Shown in pieces: positions 17,319-26,978 of a stretch of 64,000 bases of DNA (positions within the stretch are counted from its first letter, which is position 1; each line of letters begins with the position of its first letter). Source of the stretch: JALSRK01 sp964461995 (GTDB lineage Bacteria; Acidobacteriota; Terriglobia; Bryobacterales; Bryobacteraceae); NCBI GenBank assembly GCA_964461995.1, contig CAYWXL010000013.1, forward strand, positions 1 to 64,000, in the 5' to 3' direction. A model generated the notes under the pieces. The model had not been told where the DNA came from, did not search any database, and saw only the letters and a program-made list of their open reading frames with translations. A program made the position numbers and the translations under genes.

Positions 17319-18362
17319 ATGAAGGCGCTGATCGGCCTGGACCTTGAAGAGTTGCGGGAGCTGCTCGGCCCCGGCGAGCCGCCGTACCGGGCGCGGCAAC
17401 TCTATCACGCGCTCTACCGCCGGCGCGTTCGGGACGTCGCCGAGGCGACGGACCTGCCGGCGGAGCTGCGCCGGAAATTGGCTGGGGAAACGGCGCTGGG
17501 GCTTCCGCGGGTGCTCAAACGGTACGAATCGGCCGACGGCACGCGCCGGTATTTGCTCAAGACGGACGGGGGCGGCGCCGTCGAGGCGGTTTTCATGCCG
17601 GAGGAGGGGCGGGACACGTTGTGCATTTCGACACAGTTGGGCTGCCCAGCCGGGTGCAAGTTTTGCCTCACGGCACTCATGGGATTGGAGCGGAACCTCA
17701 CCGCGGGGGAGATCGTGGGACAGGTGCTGGCGCTGATCCAGGACAACGGCCTCGATCCGCGCTCCCGCCGTCTCAATGCCGTGCTGATGGGCCAGGGCGA
17801 ACCGCTGCTCAACCTCCCCAACGTGCTCAAAGCGGCCCGCATCCTAGCGGATCCCGAGGGCGTGGGCATCTCCGAGCGCCGCATGACGCTCTCGACGGTG
17901 GGCATCGTGCCGAAGATTCGGGAGTTGGGGGAGGCGCCGGTGAGACCAAAGCTGGCCGTTTCGCTGAACGCTTCGACCCAGGAGCAGCGCGCCGAGCTGA
18001 TCCCTATCGCCCGGAGGTATCCGCTGCCGGATCTGATCGAAGCCTGCCGCCGCTATCCGCTGCGATCTTGGGAAAAGCTAACCTTCGAGTACGTGCTATT
18101 GAAGGACGTGAATGACTCCGATGCCGACGCGCGCCGCGTGGTCCGCTTATTGGCCCATTTGAACTGCAAAGTCAATCTGATCGCCTGGAATCCAGGTCCC
18201 GGGCTGCCGTTCGAGACGCCAGAGCCAGAACGCGTCGAAGCCTTCCAGACGATCCTGCGGCGGAGCTTCCCGACATTCATCCGGAAGCCGCGGGGGCGGG
18301 ACATCTTCGCCGCGTGCGGGCAATTGAAGCGGGCGACGGCGGGAGATCTCGTCGGGCCGTGA
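17319..18362 (+). CDS. rlmN: Dual-specificity rRNA/tRNA methyltransferase RlmN
   Basis: A 347-residue radical-SAM enzyme that methylates C2 of A2503 in 23S rRNA and A37 of some tRNAs. The CxxxCxxC cluster-binding motif is C109, C113 and C116 in GCPAGCKFC. The methyl-carrying cysteine near the C-terminus lies in DIFAACGQL. Other segments are GQGEPLLN, LSTVGIVPKIREL and LAVSLNAS. ATG 17319 is chosen because homologous sequence begins there (MKALIGLDLEEL); upstream in-frame codons are not family-like. It is followed by a DNA repair gene. Confidence 0.96.
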   Translation: MKALIGLDLEELRELLGPGEPPYRARQLYHALYRRRVRDVAEATDLPAELRRKLAGETALGLPRVLKRYESADGTRRYLLKTDGGGAVEAVFMPEEGRDTLCISTQLGCPAGCKFCLTALMGLERNLTAGEIVGQVLALIQDNGLDPRSRRLNAVLMGQGEPLLNLPNVLKAARILADPEGVGISERRMTLSTVGIVPKIRELGEAPVRPKLAVSLNASTQEQRAELIPIARRYPLPDLIEACRRYPLRSWEKLTFEYVLLKDVNDSDADARRVVRLLAHLNCKVNLIAWNPGPGLPFETPEPERVEAFQTILRRSFPTFIRKPRGRDIFAACGQLKRATAGDLVGP

Positions 18363-18398
18363 ACGGGAGTCCGCGGGAGCTGGACCGGCTGGCGCCGG

Positions 18399-18420
18399 TA
18401 CAATGGCACAGACGCCGATG
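18399..18420 (+). promoter_or_regulatory. -10-like TACAAT box deciding the start of the uracil-DNA glycosylase gene
   Basis: TACAAT at 18399-18404 contains the first possible ATG (18403). If this is the -10 element, transcription begins near 18411, so that ATG would not be transcribed and ATG 18418 must be the start. No Shine-Dalgarno is present. Confidence 0.45.
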
Positions 18421-19113
18421 CGGAAGATCGAGGCTCTTCAGCGCGAAGTCGTCGCCTGCACCCGGTGCCCCCGGCTGCGCTCCTATTGCGAGGAAGTGGC
18501 GCGCAAGAAGCGCCGGGCCTACCGCGACTGGGATTATTGGGGCCGCCCGGTTCCCTCGTTCGGAGATCCCGAAGCCCGCCTGCTGCTGATCGGGCTGGCG
18601 CCAGCGGCCCACGGGGCCAACCGGACGGGGCGGATGTTCACGGGAGACCGCTCCGGGGACTTCCTTTACCGGATCCTGTACCGGGCGGGTTTCGCCTCCC
18701 AGCCCCAGGCCGTCTCCCGCGACGATGGCCTCGAGCTGCACGACTGCTACATCACCGCCGCGGTGCGCTGCGCCCCGCCGGCCAACAAGCCCTCCCGCGA
18801 GGAGATCGCCAATTGCCGCCCGTTCCTCGAGCGCGAGCTCAAGCTGCTGCGGCGGCTGTGCGTCGTCGTCGCTCTGGGGCGTCTCGCGTTCGACGTCTAC
18901 CTGTCGATTCTTCGTGACCAGGGCCGGATACGAAGCCGGGGCCTCTTCCAGTTCGCCCACAATCGCCTCCAGCCCGCCGTCGAGGGCGCCCCGGCGCTGA
19001 TCTCCTCCTACCACCCGTCCCAGCAGAACACCCAGACCGGACGGCTCACCGAGCCCATGCTGCTGGCCGTCTTCCGCCGTGCCCGCCGTCTGATCGAGCC
19101 GGGGACGCGCTGA
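18418..19113 (+). CDS. Family 5 (UdgB) uracil-DNA glycosylase
   Basis: A 231-residue DNA repair enzyme that excises uracil and some deaminated purines. Motif A of family 5 is clear as GLAPAAHGANRTGRMFTGD (residues 59-77), where the usual family 1 Asp is absent. Cysteines C14, C17, C24 and C118 fit the four ligands of the 4Fe-4S cluster. The C-terminal SYHPSQQN carries the other active-site histidine. ATG 18418 is preferred to 18403 (see the promoter entry). It sits between rlmN and speA. Confidence 0.9.
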   Translation: MRKIEALQREVVACTRCPRLRSYCEEVARKKRRAYRDWDYWGRPVPSFGDPEARLLLIGLAPAAHGANRTGRMFTGDRSGDFLYRILYRAGFASQPQAVSRDDGLELHDCYITAAVRCAPPANKPSREEIANCRPFLERELKLLRRLCVVVALGRLAFDVYLSILRDQGRIRSRGLFQFAHNRLQPAVEGAPALISSYHPSQQNTQTGRLTEPMLLAVFRRARRLIEPGTR

Positions 19114-19210
19114 CGGGGCCCGGCTTTCTACTCGCCCCAGATCGGCGTATTTTAATAGTTGCCGAATTCACCCCGGTGCAGGAAACTGGAGTTTTCGGGA
19201 GGGCTTTCTC

Positions 19211-21157
<1,947 letters not shown>

Positions 21158-21218
21158 GGCGCTTCCGGTTGGAGCTGAAACTCCGGGATCTCGCTGGCGA
21201 GTCCGTGCAGCCGCAAGT

Positions 21219-22346
21219 ATGAAGATCCTAATCTCGGCGGGCGAAGCCTCAGGAGACCTATACGCGGCGGAACTCGCAAGACGGATCAAAGCTCGGCGTG
21301 CGGACGCCGAGTTGTTCGGCTGCGCCGGTCCGCGGATGGTGGAAGCGGGGGTGCAGCGGGTGGTGGACGCGTCCTCGCTCTCGGTGGTCGGCCTGGTAGA
21401 AGTGGTGTGCCACATACCGCGGATTCACCGCGAATACCGTAAGCTTGTGGCAGCCGCCCGGCGTGAACGGCCGCAGATCGCCATCCTCACCGACAATCCG
21501 GGATTCCATTTGCGGGTCGCCAGGGCGCTGCGCAAAGAAGGCATACCGGTGGTCCAACTGGTGGCGCCGCAGGTGTGGGCCTGGAGAAAGTGGCGGCTGC
21601 GGCGCTTGCGGCGGGATGTGACGAAGCTGCTGTGCATCTTCCCTTTCGAGGAGCCCTTCTTCCGGCAGCACGGGGTGAATGCCGCCTACATCGGCCATCC
21701 GCTCGCGCGGCTGATCGGCGCCCGCATCTCGCGCGGGGAGTTCCGCCGCCGGCACGGGATCCCGGTGGACTCGCCGCTCGTCGTCCTACTGCCGGGAAGC
21801 CGCCGTGACGAAGTCGCCAGACATCTTCCGGTGCTCGCCCGAGCCGTCGAACGAATCCGTCGGCGCCGAAAGACTGAGTTCCTAGTCGCCGCCCCGCCGG
21901 GTGCGCTGAACGAATGGGAGTCCAGTTTCTGGGAACCGATTTCCCGTTTGGCCATCCAAGTTATTGAGGGTGAAACCTGGGACGCGATTGCACACGCTGA
22001 TCTCGCGCTGGCCGCGTGCGGCACAGTTACAGTGGAAGCAGCGTTGCTCAGGACGCCTATGGTGACCTTCTATCGCGTCTCACCCTTAACGTGGCGGCTG
22101 GGCCGCTTGCTGGTCCGGGTTCCCTACTATTCGATGGTAAATCTGATCGCCGGAGAACCCATTGTGCCCGAGCTGGTGCAGCATCGCTGCACGTCAGAAC
22201 GACTGGCTGAGGAAGCTCTCCGCCTCATGGAGAGTTCTGAAGCCCGAGAAGCAATGCGGCGGAACCTCGGGGCGGTGCGGGCGAAGCTACTGTCAGATGC
22301 AGACCCGATGGAAAGAGCGGCGAAGTTGATAGAAGATCTGTTATAG
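21219..22346 (+). CDS. lpxB: Lipid-A-disaccharide synthase
   Basis: A 375-residue GT19 enzyme that joins UDP-diacylglucosamine and lipid X at the inner membrane to make the lipid A disaccharide. Visible are the N-terminal ISAGEASGDLYAA, the central LVAPQVWAWRKWR, GHPLARLI, LLPGSRRDEV and LALAACGTVTVEAAL. This shows the cell makes lipopolysaccharide. ATG 21219 matches the family N-terminus. It ends 5 bases before the pseudo-M1 gene, so the two are almost certainly co-transcribed. Confidence 0.95.
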   Translation: MKILISAGEASGDLYAAELARRIKARRADAELFGCAGPRMVEAGVQRVVDASSLSVVGLVEVVCHIPRIHREYRKLVAAARRERPQIAILTDNPGFHLRVARALRKEGIPVVQLVAPQVWAWRKWRLRRLRRDVTKLLCIFPFEEPFFRQHGVNAAYIGHPLARLIGARISRGEFRRRHGIPVDSPLVVLLPGSRRDEVARHLPVLARAVERIRRRRKTEFLVAAPPGALNEWESSFWEPISRLAIQVIEGETWDAIAHADLALAACGTVTVEAALLRTPMVTFYRVSPLTWRLGRLLVRVPYYSMVNLIAGEPIVPELVQHRCTSERLAEEALRLMESSEAREAMRRNLGAVRAKLLSDADPMERAAKLIEDLL

Positions 22347-22351
22347 GCGAT

Positions 22352-24352
22352 ATGCGCAGGCTAGCGGCTGTAGTTCCCCATTCGGTTCTTCCGGCGATCC
22401 TCGCAGCAGTTTGGCTGATGTGGGGCGGGGCCGGCAGTGTCACGGCGCAGACAGCCGCCCTGCCCCCGATCGACGTCGAGCGCTACCTGATCGAAGCCGA
22501 GATCCATCCCTCCAGTGAAGAGCTGACAGCGAAAGCAGCCGTGACTTTCTCCGTCGTGGACGACGACATCCGCTCCGTCTCCTTTGAACTCCACAACGAT
22601 CTCGAAGTGGACAGCGTCACGGACAGCAAGGGTAAGGAACTGCAATTCTCCCGCTCGTACGATGACTTCAGCATCCGGGTGGATTTCGGGCGCCGCCGGC
22701 TGAAGGCCGACACGGAAACTTTGACATTCACCTACGGCGGCCACTTCACGGGACCGGACGAATCGCCGATTTGGGGCATCGACTTCGCCATCATCAACCA
22801 GGACTATGCTTACCTGCTTTACCCGGCGCGGTGGTTCCCGGTGAGCGGTTACACGACGGACCGCTACCAGGCGACCCTGAAGATCACGGTGCCCGAAGGC
22901 TACGCCGTTGTCGGCAGCGGAATCGCTTTGACGGAGACGGGCAGCGACGGGCGGACCACCTACACGCTGGAGTACACGCAGGACTCTTTCCCGGGTTCGA
23001 TCGCCGTCGTGCAGGGCGAGCCGCAAGTCGTCGAGAGCGAAGGCGTCCGGACGTTCTTCTATTTCCGGGAGGACGCCGCTCCGATGGCCGGGCCGTACGG
23101 ACAGGAGATCGGGCGGATCATGACGTTCCTCACGGACCGCTACGGGCTGCCGCCGGAGAGCAGCCTCACGGTGGTGGAGACGAGCGAGACGGCGCCCAAC
23201 GGCTATGCCGCCCCGGGGCTGCTGTTCCTCTCGCCGCGGGCGATCGGCGAAGAGGTGAATACGCGGTTGCTGGTGAACCAGATCTCGCGACAGTGGTGGG
23301 GCGTGCTGACGTCGCCGGCCACGCGGAACCATTTGTGGCTGACGAACGGAGCTGCCCGGTATTCCGAACTGCTGTGGATCGAGGAGACTGAAGGTCCGGC
23401 GGCGGTACGCACGCTGATTCACGACAACTACGTCGAGGCGCTGACGGTGGACAACGTGCCGCTGATCCAGGCGGCGCGGATCGAAGACTACTCGCCGGAA
23501 TTCTGGGCGGCGACCGCTGGAAAGGGCGCCGCCGTGCTGCATATGCTTCGGCAAATCGTCGGCGATGAGAAGTTCGTGGCGGTCCTGCAGCGCTTCCTCG
23601 AAGAGTTCGCCTGGAAGAGCTTTTACACCGACGACTTCCGCAAGGTGGCCGAGGCTGTGTCGCAGCAAAACCTGCAAGGGTTCTTCATCCAGTGGATCGA
23701 GTCGAGCGGCGCGCCGGAGTTTGACATCGAGTACACGGTATACCGAACGCAGAAAGGGTTCCGGATCATCGGCCGGATCATGCAGGACATGGACACGTTT
23801 CGCATGCCGGTGAAGCTGCGGATCGAAACCGAGGGAAATCCGGAAGAGAAGGTCGTCGAAGTGGTGGGGCCGTCCACGGAGTTCGTGATCGACACCTTCG
23901 GCAAGCCGAAGAACATCATTATCGACCCGGACGGGGACGTGCTGCGCTACGACGACAAGATGCGCGTGGCGGTGGCGATCCGGCGGGGCGAACAGTTCGC
24001 TGAGATCGGCGAGTTCACCGACGCGTTGCGCGAATACCAGAAAGCGCTCGACGTGAACCGGTATAGCTCCTTGGCCCATTACCGCGTGGCGGAAGTCTTC
24101 TTCCTGCAGCGCAACTACCAGGCGGCGGCCAACGAGTTCCGGGAAGCGATCAACGGCGACCAAGAGCCGAAGTGGACGGTGGTGTGGTCGCACATCAACC
24201 TGGGCAAAATCTTCGACATCACCGGCCAGCGCGACCGGGCGGTGAACGAGTACCAGCGGGCGCTGCGCACCAAGGACAACACCCAGGGCGCGCTGGAGGA
24301 AGCCGCCAAATATCTGCAGAAGCCCTACGAGCGCCCGACCCAACGCATCTAA
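22352..24352 (+). CDS. Secreted M1-peptidase-like protein with lost active site and C-terminal TPRs
   Basis: A 666-residue exported protein (signal peptide to about residue 33, ending near VTAQTA). The M1 aminopeptidase N-terminal beta domain and catalytic-type domain are recognisable, including QWWG and W-L-x-x-G-x-A-x-Y. However, HEXXH is replaced by N309-Q-I-S-R313, and the third zinc ligand, exactly 18 residues later, is N332. The GAMEN segment reads NGYAAPG. So no zinc site remains. After a beta-sandwich region (about 460-545), two to three TPR units span about 550-650. It lies 5 bases downstream of lpxB, suggesting an envelope-related binding or assembly role (inference). Confidence 0.85.
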   Translation: MRRLAAVVPHSVLPAILAAVWLMWGGAGSVTAQTAALPPIDVERYLIEAEIHPSSEELTAKAAVTFSVVDDDIRSVSFELHNDLEVDSVTDSKGKELQFSRSYDDFSIRVDFGRRRLKADTETLTFTYGGHFTGPDESPIWGIDFAIINQDYAYLLYPARWFPVSGYTTDRYQATLKITVPEGYAVVGSGIALTETGSDGRTTYTLEYTQDSFPGSIAVVQGEPQVVESEGVRTFFYFREDAAPMAGPYGQEIGRIMTFLTDRYGLPPESSLTVVETSETAPNGYAAPGLLFLSPRAIGEEVNTRLLVNQISRQWWGVLTSPATRNHLWLTNGAARYSELLWIEETEGPAAVRTLIHDNYVEALTVDNVPLIQAARIEDYSPEFWAATAGKGAAVLHMLRQIVGDEKFVAVLQRFLEEFAWKSFYTDDFRKVAEAVSQQNLQGFFIQWIESSGAPEFDIEYTVYRTQKGFRIIGRIMQDMDTFRMPVKLRIETEGNPEEKVVEVVGPSTEFVIDTFGKPKNIIIDPDGDVLRYDDKMRVAVAIRRGEQFAEIGEFTDALREYQKALDVNRYSSLAHYRVAEVFFLQRNYQAAANEFREAINGDQEPKWTVVWSHINLGKIFDITGQRDRAVNEYQRALRTKDNTQGALEEAAKYLQKPYERPTQRI

Positions 24353-24518
24353 CCCGCCGGCGCCTCTATTCTGCTTTTCCCTGCAACTTTTGGGACCGCT
24401 ACGGGTTTCGTCCTATGTACGGCCCGCGCCCATCCTCGAAGCGGCCCTCGGGAATCTCGTTTTCCGCCGCTAGAGGACGCGTGCGGCCGTACGGAATCCC
24501 AATTGTCAGGAGAGAACC

Positions 24519-25079
24519 ATGGAAACGACACGCAGGTGGTACTGGACCGGGGTCCGAGCGCTGCTGCTCGCTCTAGCGACGATCGTGGCGATGCCGGCGC
24601 AAGAGCCAGCCGAGGACGGCGCCCGGACCTTCGTTTATTCTGCCAAATTCGTCTGCAAGGACGCCGGCGTACCGGCCACCGACGCCGGCCGGGCTTTCGT
24701 CCCGGCGGTATACCGGACCGTCGTCAACTTACACAACCTGCACGCGCGTCCGGTGAAGATCGTTGTCCGGGCCGTGGAAGCTCATCACATCGCCAACCCG
24801 GAGCCGGGGGCCTCAGGCAGGATCGAGAAAAGGCTGGCGCCCGGCCAGGCGGTGTTCCTGGGCTGCCGGGTGATCCAGGAGATGCTCGGAGGCGACGCCG
24901 ACGTCCCGGACAAGATCGACGGCTTCGTAACCATTGCCTCTCCGCTCCGGCTGGACGCGGCGGTGGTTTACACGGCGGTGAACCGGGCGCCCGTCGGGCT
25001 GAACGACGGCGTGACGATGGACGTCGAACGCCTGCGGCCGAAGATCGTCTACCGCGACGGGCGCGTGGACGAGGAATAG
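24519..25079 (+). CDS. Secreted protein of unknown function
   Basis: A 186-residue protein with an N-terminal hydrophobic signal (about residues 10-26, cleavage near MPAQ). The mature part is a soluble, beta-rich domain containing TFVYSAKFVCKD, YRTVVNLHNLHARPVKI and GFVTIASPLRLDAAVVYTA. It has two cysteines (in FVCKD and LGCRV) that could form a disulfide. A strong AGGAGA about 8 bases before ATG 24519 supports the start. Nothing recognisable assigns function. It is separated by 166 bases from the pseudo-M1 gene. Confidence 0.72.
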   Translation: METTRRWYWTGVRALLLALATIVAMPAQEPAEDGARTFVYSAKFVCKDAGVPATDAGRAFVPAVYRTVVNLHNLHARPVKIVVRAVEAHHIANPEPGASGRIEKRLAPGQAVFLGCRVIQEMLGGDADVPDKIDGFVTIASPLRLDAAVVYTAVNRAPVGLNDGVTMDVERLRPKIVYRDGRVDEE

Positions 25080-25146
25080 ATCCGGCCGCAGGGCTGACGA
25101 TTCCGCTGTTTCACCGGGCCGCGGCCGTGGATAAGGGGCGATCTCC

Positions 25147-25746
25147 TCACTGAGGGTCGCGGCCCCAGTTCACGGCTGCGCCGTCCTTGCACCCGCGTCG
25201 GGTTCCGTTCAGCAAGCGGTCCAGGAGGCGCCCGGGATCGGAATCGTGGGTCACGAGGGCCCGATGGCGCAGCTTCAAGAATCCTTCCCGAACGGCCCGA
25301 TCCAGGTAAGCGATTAATGGATCAAAGAAGCCCTCCACATTGAGGAGACCGCACGGCTTGTCGTGCAAGCGCAGTTGGGCCCAAGTGACGGCCTCCGTGA
25401 GCTCGTCGAGGGTGCCGTAACCGCCGGGAAGGGCGACGAAGGCGTCGCTGAGCTCCATCATGAGAGCTTTGCGCTCGTGCATGGAGCCGACGCGATGCAG
25501 CTCAGTCAGCCCGGGATGGGTGACTTCGGACGCCAAAAGCCCCTCCGGGATGACGCCGATCACTTTTCCGCCGCCGCGCAACACTGTGTCCGCTAGGATG
25601 CCCATCAGCCCGGCGTTCGCCCCTCCGTAGACGAGAACCAGCCCCCGGTCGCAAATCAATTCGCCTAGACGGCACGCAGCGTCGCGGTAGGCCGCTCTTG
25701 CCCCCAGCCCGGACCCACAGAAGACGCACAGCCGCCGCTCCGCCAT
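25147..25746 (-). CDS. LOG family phosphoribohydrolase (TIGR00730)
   Basis: A 199-residue LOG-type protein, a nucleoside 5'-monophosphate phosphoribohydrolase often misnamed lysine decarboxylase. The signature PGGYGTLDEL and the SMHERKALM segment (catalytic Arg and Glu) are intact, with an N-terminal CVFCGSG and VYGGANAGLMG. In bacteria it hydrolyses AMP or cytokinin monophosphates. ATG 25746 fits the family N-terminus; an upstream GTG at 25770 would add eight residues next to a TAAAGT box. Confidence 0.9.
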   Translation of the reverse strand: MAERRLCVFCGSGLGARAAYRDAACRLGELICDRGLVLVYGGANAGLMGILADTVLRGGGKVIGVIPEGLLASEVTHPGLTELHRVGSMHERKALMMELSDAFVALPGGYGTLDELTEAVTWAQLRLHDKPCGLLNVEGFFDPLIAYLDRAVREGFLKLRHRALVTHDSDPGRLLDRLLNGTRRGCKDGAAVNWGRDPQ

Positions 25747-25770
25747 GACTTGTTCAGCAAGACCCGCCAC

Positions 25771-26034
25771 TTTACATTGTGTCAGGATTCATCGAGCACG
25801 GTTCCATCAGGCGACGTCCTCGCTAGCCGCTAAGCCTTCCGAGACAGTGGCTAACAAACCGTCCCGGCAGCCGTGGCTCCGAAATGATAAAAAGAACAAA
25901 CCTCTGAACCAGAATCGAAGGAGATCTCGTAGAGATATTCCGATTATTCCCGATAACGTTTAAAGACCATTTTGTAGCAAATCCCACCTCACAACGGTTA
26001 CGCGCGGTTACTCAAACGCCGTTTCTAGAGAGCT
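25771..26034. other. AT-richer intergenic region
   Basis: About 260 bases with lower GC than the surroundings (notably 25878-25985). No convincing gene, terminator or RNA was found. A GGTTAC direct repeat brackets GCGC near 25998-26013. The region separates the LOG gene from the winged-helix regulator. Confidence 0.3.
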
Positions 26035-26655
26035 TCAGCCCCGGCGCGGGGACTCGGTCCGTTTCCCACGGGAAAACCCCGCAGAATCCAGCTCTGCCGT
26101 CCACTCAGAATACCCAGCCACAGTGTACATGCCGTGGGCCACGCGCTGAAGATGGCCTCGATACACGAGTTCCTTCAGATACTCCGAGCACGTGTTCGGC
26201 CGGAGGTTCATCAACTCCGAAAGTTCATTTGGGGTGATGACCTTGCGCTGTTTGACAATGTTGTACACCTGCAAAAGGCGCGGGGAGAGAAGCAGCTTCC
26301 GTTTGGCAGCGGGCGCTCTAGCGATTTCAGGCGCCGATTGCGGGGCTTGCGCCAGCAAGGTTTCGATTCGGCGAAGAGCCTGTTCCAGAGCTTTCTCCCG
26401 CTCCGAGATCAGTGTAGTCGCGTTCTCGAGTCTCCTGATCGACTCTCGTAAGCGCGCTGCCAAACGGGCAATGCTGGAAGATCCTGTCCCGCGCGGTGTG
26501 GTGACGGCGTATGTACGACTTGAAATGCGTTTGGCCATTCGCCTAGTGCTCTGTCCGCGGGACAGTCGTGTCTTTCCCTTCACAGCTTTACGACGGTTCG
26601 GTTTTCTCCTTTGAGGCGCAAGCTTATGCGCCGCCCCGTTGTCCTGGGACAGCAC
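26035..26655 (-). CDS. Winged-helix DNA-binding protein of unknown family
   Basis: A 206-residue basic protein. Residues 1-75 are rich in Lys/Arg. Residues about 80-120 are likely coiled coil (RRLENATTLISEREKALEQA). The C-terminal half is a winged helix: LSPRLLQVYNIVKQRK, then PNELSELMNLRPNTCSEYLKELVYRGHL as the recognition helix region, and a wing at QRVAHGMYTVAG. The start is GTG 26655, because GGGAGG lies 6 bases upstream. A perfect palindrome at the promoter suggests autoregulation. The family cannot be named; MarR- or Lrp-like folds are the nearest idea. Confidence 0.7.
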   Translation of the reverse strand: MLSQDNGAAHKLAPQRRKPNRRKAVKGKTRLSRGQSTRRMAKRISSRTYAVTTPRGTGSSSIARLAARLRESIRRLENATTLISEREKALEQALRRIETLLAQAPQSAPEIARAPAAKRKLLLSPRLLQVYNIVKQRKVITPNELSELMNLRPNTCSEYLKELVYRGHLQRVAHGMYTVAGYSEWTAELDSAGFSRGKRTESPRRG

Positions 26656-26671
26656 CTCACACCTCCCGCAC

Positions 26672-26695
26672 TGCAAGTTCCATCGGCAACTTGCA
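26672..26695 (-). promoter_or_regulatory. Perfect 8-bp inverted repeat, probable operator of the winged-helix gene
   Basis: TGCAAGTT (26672-26679) and AACTTGCA (26688-26695) are exact complements separated by 8 bases (16 bases centre to centre). On the minus strand a TATATT -10-like box is at 26708-26703 and the Shine-Dalgarno at 26668-26663, so the repeat lies at about +2 to +25 of the predicted transcript. It could be a repressor operator or an RNA hairpin that hides the ribosome site. Confidence 0.5.
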
Positions 26696-26978
26696 ACGGT
26701 CAAATATAGGCCAGAATGGCTCCCTGGATAAAGGTCTTACGAGTATCGGAGACGATTTGCGAGTGTCGCTGGATTTCTAGCATTTTTGACGCACGAAGGC
26801 GATAAAACGTTGCATCGGGAGCTCAGCGGGAACTACGATCGAATCAAGAAAGGCAGGTGGGGGCGAATGAGCCTTGCCGGCAACGGCCGGAGCCGACTCC
26901 GGGGAAGGCCGGCAGGCGGCCATCTGGAGAGGGTGATCACGAGGCTCCAGCTGATCCGGCGCACTTGGGAGTTCCACA

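Noticed and set aside
22361..24343. 660-codon open frame antisense to the M1-like gene
   Set aside because: Its protein has no recognisable domain and an odd composition (Arg/His/Leu/Asp), as expected from the antisense of a high-GC coding gene, while the sense frame has clear family features.
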